From a bacterium UBP8_UBA817 (lineage in GTDB: Bacteria > Margulisbacteria > Marinamargulisbacteria > SXXA01 > SICP01), in the NCBI GenBank assembly GCA_945888435.1, contig CAMCZW010000004.1:19984-83983 (forward strand): DNA of 64,000 nucleotides, written 5' to 3'. Positions 8,872 to 16,750 of the stretch are shown here, in pieces (the stretch's first letter is position 1; each line of letters starts with the position of its first letter). The position numbers were made by a program, and so were the translations under genes. The notes beneath the pieces are model-generated. The model saw only the letters and a list, made by a program, of their open reading frames with translations. It was not told where the DNA came from and ran no database searches.

Positions 8872-9429
8872 ATGAAGTTAATCTGCTGTTTAGGCAATCC
8901 CGGCCCAGAGCATCAATACCAACGACACAATATCGGGTTTAGAATCGGCCTGGCTCTAGTCAAAGAACATAAACTTGAAAAGCTAGGCCCTAAATTCAAA
9001 TCCATTCTCTATAAAGGCCTCATTGGGACCGAACAAGTACTCGTCCAATTTCCAACAACCTATATGAATCTATCCGGCGAAGCATTTCAAACCCTGCAAG
9101 CCTTTTACAAGATCAATTCAGAAGATACAGTCATCGTATACGACGATTTTGATATTCCTCTAGGGTCTACACGGCTTAAACCCGCTGGAAGCGCTGGAAC
9201 GCATAATGGCATGAAATCTGTCATCCAATGCGCTGGCCATCAAGTAATTCCAAGACTTAGGATTGGTATCGGGCCATTGCCAGAACACGCAAGCATCAGC
9301 GCCTTCGTCTTATCCGATTTCACGCCTGAAGAAGAAGAGGCGATTCCTCAAATTATTAAAAAAGCCAGCAATATACTCAGCATATGGGCCAAAGAAAACA
9401 TCCAAAAAGCACTCAACTCAGGGAACTAG
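8872..9429 (+). CDS. pth: Peptidyl-tRNA hydrolase
   Basis: Releases peptides from peptidyl-tRNA dropped by ribosomes. The 185-aa protein has the family residues: Asn9 in GNPGPEH, catalytic His19 in RHNIGF, Asn66 in YMNLSG, the acidic YDDFD loop at 90-94, and Asn112 in GTHNGM. RIGIG near 140 is also conserved. Length is normal. It shares a transcript with der. A palindrome lies 19 bp past the stop, before the convergent small membrane gene. Confidence 0.94.
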   Translation: MKLICCLGNPGPEHQYQRHNIGFRIGLALVKEHKLEKLGPKFKSILYKGLIGTEQVLVQFPTTYMNLSGEAFQTLQAFYKINSEDTVIVYDDFDIPLGSTRLKPAGSAGTHNGMKSVIQCAGHQVIPRLRIGIGPLPEHASISAFVLSDFTPEEEEAIPQIIKKASNILSIWAKENIQKALNSGN

Positions 9430-9447
9430 AATCCCCCTATCACTTGT

Positions 9448-9463
9448 CATAATAGTTATTATG
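9448..9463. other. Perfect palindrome between convergent genes
   Basis: CATAATA-GT-TATTATG is a 7-bp perfect inverted repeat, extended by TGTC and GACA on the outside with one mismatch. It lies between the ends of pth and the convergent 106-aa gene. It could be a weak bidirectional terminator, although no long T tract follows. Confidence 0.4.
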
Positions 9464-9489
9464 CGACACAAAAATAATGATAAAAAAAG

Positions 9490-9810
9490 CTATCTGGATG
9501 CCCGATAGACCTTCCACATCACATAAAAATCCAATATCAACGATAAAGCCTGCAATGGCAACAGAATATAATAAAGAACCGTAAAGTAGCGACATAGCAG
9601 CACAACAATAAAATAAACCGTGGTATACACCAGCAGATGATCCATCGTCAGTTCGCGTACCACCGACAAAAGCGAATCCAGGTCTGGACCCAAATCAATA
9701 TCTTTTTCTGAGTGATCTAAACTTTTTTTAAACTGAATAAAGATCGTAAGTTCAATCGCCATCATCGAAAATGAGGTGAGCAGCAAATAGTTAGAAATTA
9801 TATCACTCAC
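9490..9810 (-). CDS. Small membrane protein of unknown function
   Basis: A 106-aa protein I do not recognise. It starts with GTG after a G-rich ribosome-site-like GGGTGGGG. Hydrophobic stretches near 7-25, 58-75 and 76-98 suggest three membrane helices, joined by an acidic soluble loop at 30-50 (EKDIDLGPDLDS). It follows the Bax inhibitor-like gene by 29 bp on the same strand and is probably co-transcribed with it. A shared membrane role is inference. Confidence 0.6.
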   Translation of the reverse strand: MSDIISNYLLLTSFSMMAIELTIFIQFKKSLDHSEKDIDLGPDLDSLLSVVRELTMDHLLVYTTVYFIVVLLCRYFTVLYYILLPLQALSLILDFYVMWKVYRASR

Positions 9811-9839
9811 AGCTGCCCCACCCGACTACTTAAAACCGA

Positions 9840-10565
9840 TTATCTGCGATCGTCGCGTAATTTAGATAATAAGCGTAAAATTTCGATATACAGCCATACT
9901 AGAGTCACGATCAGCCCAAACGCGCCATACCATTCCATATACTTAGGCGCACCCGCATGAGACATATCTTCAATAAAATCAAAGTCCATCACTAAATTTA
10001 AGGCCGCAATCCCCACCACAAAAAAGCTGAAAATAATCCCAATCAATCCACTTTGAAAAATCGCTAATTGAATACCAAAAAAGCCCATAATCATTGCAAC
10101 TAAATAAACCAAGGCAATCCCACCCGTTGCAGCAAATAATCCAAGGCGAAAATTGTCAGTCACTTTAATCAAGCCTGAACGATACGCCCCAAGCAAGCAA
10201 AACATCGTTCCAAACGTCAACGCCACTGCTTGAAACGCAATCCCAGGATACTTCGCTTCAAAAAATGAAGAGATAGCACCCAAAAACCATCCCTGACATA
10301 GTGCATAAAGAGGTGCCGTAATATGAGAAATAGTCTTTTTAAATGTGGTGACTAGCGCTAATACAAAGCCGCCAATCCCACCCAATATTGCAAGGCCACC
10401 GATAGAAGAAGGTGTTGATGACCAAGTCATGACCGCACCAATTAATACTAAAGCGAGCAGCATTCCAGTTTTATTAACTGTCCCACTGACAGTCATTTGG
10501 CCTTCCGCACTCTCTGCAGATTCAAATACACTCGCTTTTAAAAGCGGATTACCAGATCTAAACAT
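9840..10565 (-). CDS. Bax inhibitor-1/YccA-like membrane protein
   Basis: A 241-aa inner-membrane protein with about seven hydrophobic helices from residue 33 on, a short polar N-terminus (FRSGNPLLKA) and the VNKTGMLL entry to helix 1. The RSGNPxLK start and VNKT motif are typical of the bacterial Bax-inhibitor-like group (the PF12811 type). The last helix carries LVTLVWLYIEILRLLS. A strong GGAGG ribosome site lies six to seven bases before the ATG. The family is linked to membrane stress and calcium leak in other organisms. The exact role here is unknown. Confidence 0.85.
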   Translation of the reverse strand: MFRSGNPLLKASVFESAESAEGQMTVSGTVNKTGMLLALVLIGAVMTWSSTPSSIGGLAILGGIGGFVLALVTTFKKTISHITAPLYALCQGWFLGAISSFFEAKYPGIAFQAVALTFGTMFCLLGAYRSGLIKVTDNFRLGLFAATGGIALVYLVAMIMGFFGIQLAIFQSGLIGIIFSFFVVGIAALNLVMDFDFIEDMSHAGAPKYMEWYGAFGLIVTLVWLYIEILRLLSKLRDDRR

Positions 10566-10726
10566 AAAAAACCTCCGTAAAAATAGTCATTAAAATCTAA
10601 ACGGAAATTATACAGAAAAACACCTACAAATTAAACAAAAAAACATTAATGTTTAAGATAGGAGTAGAGTTGGGAATACGAAATCTGATACGATAGTTTG
10701 ATCAAGCACAATAAAAGGAGCCTATT

Positions 10727-11023
10727 ATGAGTATGCCAATTGGCGGATCCGCAGGAAATTTCTCACCCAGCTTTGATGTTTCAAGCAAAGGGCTTGAACT
10801 AAAGGTAAACCAAGAAAAAAATAACTTCATGGAATCCATGAGAGATTTAAGTAGCGAAAAAGAAGTCGATCGAGCTCAAGGTCAAAAAAGTGCACTTAAC
10901 CAAACATCCGCAGGAGATTCCAAGCAGGATTTAGATAACAAATTAAGATTTGCAAGTTTAAGCGCAGCCTCTCTACCGATGACTAGTACGAGAACAATGG
11001 GCACCCAAAATACTGTCGTCTAG
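10727..11023 (+). CDS. Small polar protein of unknown function
   Basis: A 98-aa hydrophilic protein, Ser/Gln/Lys-rich, with no membrane segment, signal peptide or cysteine. It is probably largely disordered with a charged helical middle (about 25-60). The start is well supported by AAAAGGAG four to five bases before the ATG. The preceding 160 bp hold no other gene; TACGAT at 10689-10694 is a possible -10 without a clear -35. It stands alone between the Bax inhibitor-like gene (divergent) and thiG. I do not recognise it. Confidence 0.55.
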   Translation: MSMPIGGSAGNFSPSFDVSSKGLELKVNQEKNNFMESMRDLSSEKEVDRAQGQKSALNQTSAGDSKQDLDNKLRFASLSAASLPMTSTRTMGTQNTVV

Positions 11024-11035
11024 CTAAGCGAGTCT

Positions 11036-11069
11036 TTAACATAAACCAAAAACCGCCTAAAATGGGGCA
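11036..11069 (+). promoter_or_regulatory. Leaderless-type promoter of thiGH
   Basis: TTAACA (11036-11041), a 16-bp spacer and TAAAAT (11058-11063) stand six bases before the thiG ATG. The lack of a leader rules out a TPP riboswitch upstream of this thiamine operon. Confidence 0.55.
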
Positions 11070-11849
11070 ATGACCGATCCCAAGCCTTTAGTCATTGCCG
11101 GAAGACTCTTTTCTACCCGACTCCTAGTAGGTACGGGAAAATTTTCTTCAGCTCAACTCATGAAAGACGCGATCAAAGCCAGCGGTGCTGAAATCGTGAC
11201 TACCGCCATCCGCCGAGTTGACTTAACCAATCCCAACGATAGTTTTATCACCCACATTTCACCTAAAGACTACCTCTTTTTACCCAATACTTCTGGCGCA
11301 AGAACCGCCGAAGAAGCCATGAAAATTGCCAGAATCGCCAAAGCATCCGGCATTTCAACCTGGGTCAAACTCGAAGTCACCCCAGAACCCAACTATCTCC
11401 TCCCCGACCCCATCGACACCCTCAAAGCCGCCGAACAATTGGTGAAAGAAGGATTTATCGTACTTCCCTATATCAACGCCGACCCCATTCTCGCCAAACG
11501 GTTAGAAGAATGCGGATGCGCCACCGTCATGCCATTGGCCGCCCCCATCGGATCAAACCGGGGACTAAGGACTAAAGATCTAATTCAACTTATTATCGAA
11601 CAATCTAGCATCCCCGTCGTAGTAGACGCTGGCCTTGGAAGCCCTTCACAAGCCGCAGAAGCAATGGAAATGGGTGCCGATGCCGTACTCGTAAATACCG
11701 CCATTGCTACCGCCGCTAATCCAGTTCAAATGGCCATAGCGTTTAAAATCGGTGTTGAAGCTGGCCGGCTTGCTTACCTAGCCGGGCTTCCATGCACACA
11801 GGAATTTGCTCAGGCCTCCTCTCCGCTCACTGGCTTTTTAAATCAATGA
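11070..11849 (+). CDS. thiG: Thiazole synthase
   Basis: Builds the thiazole phosphate of thiamine from DXP, ThiS-thiocarboxylate and dehydroglycine. The 259-aa barrel shows RLLVGTGKF near the N-terminus, TTAIRRVD, the lysine that forms the DXP imine in WVKLEV, and phosphate-binding [10 protein letters not shown] and NTAIA loops. Length is normal. It overlaps thiH by 4 bp (ATGA). ThiH makes the dehydroglycine, so the two are a functional pair. thiS, thiF and thiE are not in the window. Confidence 0.95.
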   Translation: MTDPKPLVIAGRLFSTRLLVGTGKFSSAQLMKDAIKASGAEIVTTAIRRVDLTNPNDSFITHISPKDYLFLPNTSGARTAEEAMKIARIAKASGISTWVKLEVTPEPNYLLPDPIDTLKAAEQLVKEGFIVLPYINADPILAKRLEECGCATVMPLAAPIGSNRGLRTKDLIQLIIEQSSIPVVVDAGLGSPSQAAEAMEMGADAVLVNTAIATAANPVQMAIAFKIGVEAGRLAYLAGLPCTQEFAQASSPLTGFLNQ

Positions 11850-12940
11850 GTTTTTTTGACAGACTCAGTCAACTCAACATCGAAGCCACTTGTAAGTCAC
11901 TCGAGTCCATTAGTGAAGAAGACGTTTTAAGAACTCTTCAAAAATCAACATTTACATTAGCGGACTTACCCACACTCATATCCAAAGCCGCTACGCGCCA
12001 CATCGAAAAAATGGCCCAAAAAGCCCACACCATCACCAAACAGAGATTTGGAAATACCATGCAGCTATTTATCCCAATGTATCTCTCTAATTTATGTTTC
12101 AACAAGTGTACCTACTGCGGATTTAGCGTCGAGCATAAATACCCACGCACAACTCTCACCGAAACCGAAATTTTAGCCGAAGCCAAACTCATCCAGGATA
12201 AAGGATTTCAACATCTGCTATTACTCACCGGAGAAGCTCAAGGCGTTGTGGACGTCGAGTATATTTCAAAAGCAGTGAGTCAAGTAAAGCCCTTATTCGC
12301 ATCTATTGGCATCGAAATCCAACCACTCAACGAAGCCGAATACACTCAAATGATTGAGGCAGGCGCCGACAGCCTGACCCTGTATCAGGAAACCTATCAC
12401 CAAGGCGCTTATGCCCAGTATCATCTCGCAGGAAAAAAGAAAAACTTCAAACACCGCCTCGACGCAGCAGAAGCCGGTGGCCGAGCCGGATTTTACCGAA
12501 TTAACATCGGCGCCCTACTCGGATTATATGAATGGCAATATGAAGCCATCGCACTCGCCAATCATCTTAGCTATATGCAAAAAAAATACTGGAAATCCAA
12601 GTACAGCATTTCATTTCCACGCATCCAGAAAATGATCGGCCAGTTCAATCCAAAATACATCATTTCAAATAGTGAATTTGTTCAATTAATTTGTGCATTT
12701 AGGCTGATATTTCCGGATATTGGAATCACACTTTCAACACGAGAATCAGCCGAATTGCGAGACCAGCTCATTCCATTAGGCATTACCACAATGTCCGCAG
12801 AATCCAAAACAGAACCAGGTGGCTACAGCGGCAAAACCGCCGAAAAACAATTTGAAACCTCAGACAACAGATCGCTAGACGAGATCAAAACGCTTTTAAT
12901 CAAAAAAGGGTATGACCCCGTCCTAAAAGACTGGCACTAG
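11846..12940 (+). CDS. thiH: Tyrosine lyase ThiH (2-iminoacetate synthase), radical SAM
   Basis: Cleaves tyrosine to dehydroglycine and p-cresol to feed ThiG. Its presence suggests the anaerobic-type route rather than glycine oxidase ThiO. The radical-SAM [4Fe-4S] motif is [10 protein letters not shown], with a CxxxCxxC spacing. The start at 11846 overlaps the thiG stop and gives 364 aa beginning [11 protein letters not shown] reading from 11792 would add 18 residues inside thiG. The end carries the ThiH-type [11 protein letters not shown] stretch. About 20 bp separate its stop from the promoter of the next operon. Confidence 0.94.
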   Translation: MSFFDRLSQLNIEATCKSLESISEEDVLRTLQKSTFTLADLPTLISKAATRHIEKMAQKAHTITKQRFGNTMQLFIPMYLSNLCFNKCTYCGFSVEHKYPRTTLTETEILAEAKLIQDKGFQHLLLLTGEAQGVVDVEYISKAVSQVKPLFASIGIEIQPLNEAEYTQMIEAGADSLTLYQETYHQGAYAQYHLAGKKKNFKHRLDAAEAGGRAGFYRINIGALLGLYEWQYEAIALANHLSYMQKKYWKSKYSISFPRIQKMIGQFNPKYIISNSEFVQLICAFRLIFPDIGITLSTRESAELRDQLIPLGITTMSAESKTEPGGYSGKTAEKQFETSDNRSLDEIKTLLIKKGYDPVLKDWH

Positions 12941-12958
12941 TCAAATAAAAAAATTCCT

Positions 12959-13028
12959 TTGACATACAGCCTATTTATTATATTATTATAAATATGTAAT
13001 AAATAGAAAAGATGAAGGAGATAACAAA
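12959..13028 (+). promoter_or_regulatory. Promoter and 10-bp inverted-repeat operator of the sulfide operon
   Basis: A consensus -35, TTGACA, is at 12959-12964, with TATTAT boxes at 12981-12986 and 12984-12989. Overlapping them is a perfect 10-bp inverted repeat, CTATTTATTA (12971-12980) and TAATAAATAG (12997-13006), separated by 16 bp. It covers the spacer and the start region, where an ArsR-family dimer would block polymerase. AAGGAG at 13015-13020 is the ribosome site of the regulator gene. Confidence 0.75.
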
Positions 13029-13346
13029 ATGGATAGCACAATCCAACTAGAGAATTTTGAAAAAAAATGTGAAGAAGCTTCAGCCCTACTAAAAGTTCTC
13101 TCACATCCGGGACGATTAAAAATCCTATGTCATCTAACAGGAGGGGAAAAAAGCGTATCCGAAATTGAAACACGTACAGGACTTTCCCAATCTTATACGT
13201 CTCAATTTCTCAATAAAATGAAGGCAGAAGGACTAATAAGCTCTAGAAAAGAAGGGGTCATCACTTTGTACAGAATTACTGACGAAAAAGTTCAAAAACT
13301 AATGGGTGCCATGTATACAATTTTTTGTTCGGAGGACAACTCATGA
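13029..13346 (+). CDS. BigR/SqrR-like ArsR-family persulfide-sensing repressor
   Basis: A 105-aa winged-helix protein of the ArsR family with HTH residues around 43-66 (SEIETRTGLSQSYTSQFL). Cys34 in LKILCHL and Cys100 in TIFCSED occupy the positions of the two cysteines that form a disulfide or tetrasulfide in the BigR/SqrR branch. A third Cys, Cys14, is extra. The metal-binding ELCVCD motif of ArsR/SmtB sensors is absent. The genes behind it (persulfide dioxygenase, rhodanese, TauE) match the BigR operon, so sensing of sulfide or persulfide is a strong inference. It probably represses itself through the inverted repeat just upstream. The stop overlaps the next start (ATGA). Confidence 0.88.
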   Translation: MDSTIQLENFEKKCEEASALLKVLSHPGRLKILCHLTGGEKSVSEIETRTGLSQSYTSQFLNKMKAEGLISSRKEGVITLYRITDEKVQKLMGAMYTIFCSEDNS

Positions 13347-14023
13347 TATTTAGGCAATTATTTGATTACGAAAGCTACACTTATTCCTATCTATTGGCCT
13401 CAAGAGCAGGTGGAGAGGCCATCATAATTGATCCTGTAAAATCAAATGTCCCACAATACTTAAAGTTAATATCAGAGTTAGATATTAACTTGGTAGTTGC
13501 AATAGATACCCATGTGCATGCAGACCACATTACAGGATTAGGAGATCTAAGAGATGTGACAAATTGCGTTACTATTTTAGGATCTCAAACTAAAGCAGAT
13601 TGCGTATCTCAAAAAATAAAAGATGGCGATAAAATCACTGCGGATCAGCTTACTCTTCAAGCACTATATACCCCTGGACATACAGATGATTCATACTCGT
13701 TTTTAATGAATGACCGAGTATTTACAGGAGATACATTGCTCATCAGAAGCACAGGCAGAACAGACTTCCAAAATGGAGACCCTAAACAACAATACGATAG
13801 TCTTTTTAATAAACTGCTTAGATTACCCGATAACACGCTTGTCTATCCAGCTCATGATTATAAAGGATGGATGATGAGTACAATCGGAGAAGAAAAAAAG
13901 TTTAATCCACGACTGCAAGTAAAATCAGAGTCAGAATATATCGAAATAATGAAAGCGCTCAAATTAGACAACCCTAAATTAATGGATATCGCAGTACCAT
14001 CAAACCTAAAATGTGGGAGATAA
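13343..14023 (+). CDS. Persulfide dioxygenase (ETHE1/Blh-like metallo-beta-lactamase fold)
   Basis: Oxidises glutathione persulfide to sulfite with O2 and Fe(II). The start at 13343 has GGAGG seven bases upstream and overlaps the regulator stop. The 226-aa protein shows the metal motif HVHADH at 57-62, His113 in TPGHT, Asp130 in TGDTLL and His171 in PAHDYKG. The GRTDFQNGD stretch at 138-146 is characteristic of ETHE1-type enzymes. Unlike some Blh proteins it is not fused to a rhodanese; that function is the next gene. gshA, elsewhere in the window, supplies glutathione. Confidence 0.9.
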   Translation: MIFRQLFDYESYTYSYLLASRAGGEAIIIDPVKSNVPQYLKLISELDINLVVAIDTHVHADHITGLGDLRDVTNCVTILGSQTKADCVSQKIKDGDKITADQLTLQALYTPGHTDDSYSFLMNDRVFTGDTLLIRSTGRTDFQNGDPKQQYDSLFNKLLRLPDNTLVYPAHDYKGWMMSTIGEEKKFNPRLQVKSESEYIEIMKALKLDNPKLMDIAVPSNLKCGR

Positions 14024-14027
14024 AAAA

Positions 14028-14507
14028 ATGAAAGACAAAAAAATTGTTATCGACGTGAGAGAAATAGACGAATATGCCAAAGAACATGTCCCTGGATCGA
14101 TCAATGTCCCGCTATCCAGAATTGAACATATCAAAGGATATAAAGACATTCTAGAAAATAAATCCGTCCATATTTTATGCGCAAGTGGTAAAAGAGCCTC
14201 GATTGCAAAAGATCATTTCGACCAAAATCAAATTGAGTGCAAAGTCATCCAAGGCGGTATCGCCGAATGGAAAAGACAAGGAAATCCAATAATCACTTTA
14301 TCAAAAAATAGGATTTCAATATTTCGCCAAGTTCAAATTATTGTAGGAACATTAGTCTTTATTTTTTCGCTACTTGCGTATTTTATCTCTCCACTATTTA
14401 GCTTGATTGCAGGATTTATTGGCATGATGCTCGCTGTTGCTGGAGTATTTGGATTTTGTTTACTTGCAACAGGGCTATCCAAAATGCCTTGGAATAAAGC
14501 AAAATAA
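14028..14507 (+). CDS. YgaP-like membrane-anchored rhodanese
   Basis: A 159-aa sulfurtransferase. Residues 1-88 form one rhodanese domain, with the active-site loop CASGKR and catalytic Cys51. Residues 100-157 form two hydrophobic helices of the DUF2892 type, ending KMPWNK. This matches the architecture of E. coli YgaP. The start is the ATG at 14028, with GGGAGA upstream; a GTG at 14013 overlaps the previous gene. The stop overlaps tauE by one base. It probably moves persulfide sulfur at the inner face of the membrane. Confidence 0.9.
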   Translation: MKDKKIVIDVREIDEYAKEHVPGSINVPLSRIEHIKGYKDILENKSVHILCASGKRASIAKDHFDQNQIECKVIQGGIAEWKRQGNPIITLSKNRISIFRQVQIIVGTLVFIFSLLAYFISPLFSLIAGFIGMMLAVAGVFGFCLLATGLSKMPWNKAK

Positions 14508-15241
14508 TGTTATTTATCACTATCGGAGCAATTGTAGGATTTGTACTAACCCTTACAGGAAGTGGGGGCGCCATTCTTGCAATACCAATGTTAGTTAAAT
14601 GGGGGCATATCACACTTTCAAATGCCACGATTGTTGCACTACCAATCGTAGCTATATCCGCATTAATTCCGACAGTAATATCAAAAACGAAACCAAACTG
14701 GAGAGTATTAACGGGCATTGTAATCGCAGCAATTCCTAGTAGTTATCTAGTTACTTTTATCAAGCCTTACTTACCAAGCTCATGGATATTAGTAAGTATA
14801 ATAACCCTCTCAATTTGGGCAATTTATTCTGTATGGGCACCCGAAAAAGAATCTAACAGCAGCTTACAAAAAAGCAATGGGGGACATTACATACTAATTG
14901 GAGTAATTGTGGGAACACTAACAACATTAACCGGACTAGGTGGTGGGATTTTGCTTGTCCCCCTACTCCGACGAATCATCGGTTTGCCTCTCAATAAAGC
15001 AAATGCAACTAGTTTAGGGATTATTTTAATTATTGTGACAAGCAGTTTTTTAATGCAGATCTCCGTCGTACAACACGAATTATCAAAATCCATAATCATA
15101 GATTTAATTTTTGGTGTACTACTGGCAAATATGGGTGCCAACCTGTTACTTGGAAAGTGCTCTGAGTTGTGTCAAGCGATAATCAGAAAAGCTTTTTTTA
15201 CATTAGTCGTGATCATCTCAATCATATTACTGGCAATTTAG
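14507..15241 (+). CDS. TauE/SafE-family sulfite (anion) exporter
   Basis: A 244-aa integral membrane protein with about eight hydrophobic helices in two related halves. Each half begins with a Gly-rich motif (TLTGSGGA near 17-24, TLTGLGGG near 139-146), the hallmark of the TauE/SafE family. It is last in the operon. Persulfide dioxygenase makes sulfite, so export of sulfite is the expected job, inferred from context. The start overlaps the rhodanese stop (TAATG). Base use is A+T-rich and lacks the strand bias of the flanks, as in the whole operon. Confidence 0.9.
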   Translation: MLFITIGAIVGFVLTLTGSGGAILAIPMLVKWGHITLSNATIVALPIVAISALIPTVISKTKPNWRVLTGIVIAAIPSSYLVTFIKPYLPSSWILVSIITLSIWAIYSVWAPEKESNSSLQKSNGGHYILIGVIVGTLTTLTGLGGGILLVPLLRRIIGLPLNKANATSLGIILIIVTSSFLMQISVVQHELSKSIIIDLIFGVLLANMGANLLLGKCSELCQAIIRKAFFTLVVIISIILLAI

Positions 15242-15244
15242 ATC

Positions 15245-15342
15245 GGGAGGGACCTCGCCCGGACGGGCAAAGGATGTCTTGCGACATTGTGAGGTTTGCT
15301 TGACATTGGCCAGTAGGGCCACGTTCTTGTTGTGTCCCTCCC
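15245..15342. other. GC-rich folded element (candidate ncRNA, terminator complex or repeat)
   Basis: GGGAGGGAC (15245-15253) pairs perfectly with GTCCCTCCC (15334-15342). Inside are three perfect hairpins: GCCC-GGAC-GGGC (15257-15268), ATGTC-TTGC-GACAT (15274-15287) and TGGCC-AGTAG-GGCCA (15307-15321). Together they form a closed multi-arm fold of 98 nt, far richer in G+C than its surroundings. It starts three bases past the tauE stop and ends before the convergent purD. I do not recognise it as SRP RNA, 6S, tmRNA or a known riboswitch. The strand is unknown. Confidence 0.5.
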
Positions 15343-15385
15343 ATACCCTCATCAATTCCCAAAAACAACCCAACTAAAACATCAC

Positions 15386-16660
15386 TTAACGAAGGGCCTT
15401 ATGCGCAATGTCACAGCGAAAATACATGCCCGTATACTCAATCAAATCAACAGAGCTATAGGCATCCGCAATGGCATCTTCTAATTTTGGAGCCCGCGCC
15501 ACCACTGATAACACTCGACCACCATTGGTCACCACCTGGCCAGCCGCCAAAGTAGTACCGGCATGGACAATAGACACATTGGCAGGATGAGATGCTGGAT
15601 TAATCCCAATAATCGGAAACCCCTTTTGAAAGTCCAAAGGATACCCTCCAGACGCAAGCACAACGGCAACCACAGAATCAGAATTCCACTCCAAAGAAAT
15701 AGAATCTAAAGTCTGAGTCGAAATAGCGAGAAAAATATCCACTAAATCTGTCTCTAAACGTGGTAATACAACCTGAGTTTCAGGATCTCCAAATCGGCAA
15801 TTAAACTCCACCACATACGGATCTCCAAGGGAGTCAATCATTACTCCCGCATACAAAATACCTTGATATATAATCCCTTCAGACTGAAACGCATGAAGCA
15901 TCGGTAAAAATACGCGCTCCATCACTTTTTTCTGCACTGAATCAGACGCAATCGGGGCAGGAGAATACGCCCCCATTCCACCCGTATTTGGACCTTTATC
16001 TCCATCATAAATCGCTTTATGGTCCTGAGCAGGAACCATCGGCAAAATCGTTTTTCCATCACAAAAGGCAAAAATGGACGCCTCCTCCCCTTTCAAAAAG
16101 GATTCGATAACCACCGAAGCTCCCGCATCCCCAAATCTTTGATCCAAAAAGCACTCTTTAATCGCATCATGAGCCTGATTAAAATCTTGAGCCACAGTAA
16201 CCCCTTTACCAGCAGCCAAACCATCGGCCTTAATCACTGTAGGGTACTCTGAAAGAGAGTTGAGATACGCAAGAGCTGTCGAATAGTCTTTAAATACTTC
16301 ATAAGACGCAGTTGGGACCTGATATTTTTTCATCAACCATTTTGCCCACTGCTTAGATCCTTCAATTTGAGCTGCAAGTCGGCTAGGACCAATAATCGTC
16401 AACCCTTGGGATTGAAAAGTATCAACAATTCCATCAACTAAAGGGCCTTCAGGGCCAACTAAAGTCATGTCAATTTCTTCAGATTTCGCAAAAGCGATCA
16501 GACCATCAAAATCAGTTTCAGCAATAGGAACAATCTGTCCAATCTGTTCGGCGCCAGGGTTACCAGGTGCAAAAAATAGAGAAACGGGATGCCTACTTTT
16601 TAGAAGTTTAAGTCCAATTGCATGTTCTCGGCCACCTGATCCAATAATTAAAATTTTCAT
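15386..16660 (-). CDS. purD: Phosphoribosylamine-glycine ligase (GARS)
   Basis: Joins phosphoribosylamine and glycine with ATP, the second step of purine synthesis. The 424-aa ATP-grasp protein starts MKILIIGSGGREHAI, with the ATP-grasp core from about 100 to 330. KADGLAAGKGV, GPNTGGMGAYSPAP and EFNCRFGDPETQ are present. The ATG at 16660 has GAGGGTG upstream; a GTG one codon earlier is possible. It stands alone, without other pur genes. The head-to-head spacer to the next gene carries that gene's promoter. Confidence 0.96.
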   Translation of the reverse strand: MKILIIGSGGREHAIGLKLLKSRHPVSLFFAPGNPGAEQIGQIVPIAETDFDGLIAFAKSEEIDMTLVGPEGPLVDGIVDTFQSQGLTIIGPSRLAAQIEGSKQWAKWLMKKYQVPTASYEVFKDYSTALAYLNSLSEYPTVIKADGLAAGKGVTVAQDFNQAHDAIKECFLDQRFGDAGASVVIESFLKGEEASIFAFCDGKTILPMVPAQDHKAIYDGDKGPNTGGMGAYSPAPIASDSVQKKVMERVFLPMLHAFQSEGIIYQGILYAGVMIDSLGDPYVVEFNCRFGDPETQVVLPRLETDLVDIFLAISTQTLDSISLEWNSDSVVAVVLASGGYPLDFQKGFPIIGINPASHPANVSIVHAGTTLAAGQVVTNGGRVLSVVARAPKLEDAIADAYSSVDLIEYTGMYFRCDIAHKALR

Positions 16661-16684
16661 CACTTTTCACCCTCACTAACATTC

Positions 16685-16714
16685 TTGCCACTACCAGAGA
16701 TTTTTAAGTATACT
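16685..16714 (+). promoter_or_regulatory. Promoter of the AlbA_2-like gene
   Basis: TTGCCA (16685-16690), an 18-bp spacer and TATACT (16709-16714). It overlaps the start of the longest open frame, which argues that translation begins further down, at GTG 16751, where AAGGGG provides a ribosome site at a spacing of seven. Confidence 0.55.
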
Positions 16715-16750
16715 GACAATATCAAATTCAGGATAAAAGGGGAATCAAGC

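Noticed and set aside
11024..11069. TPP riboswitch before thiG
   Set aside because: Only 46 bp, and the -10 lies six bases from the ATG, so there is no leader to fold.
13325..13342. Longer start for the persulfide dioxygenase at TTG 13325
   Set aside because: ATG 13343 has GGAGG at ideal spacing and overlaps the preceding stop.
15245..15342. SRP RNA, 6S RNA or tRNA-like gene
   Set aside because: The SRP tip motif and 6S bubble are absent, and no T-arm sequence is present.
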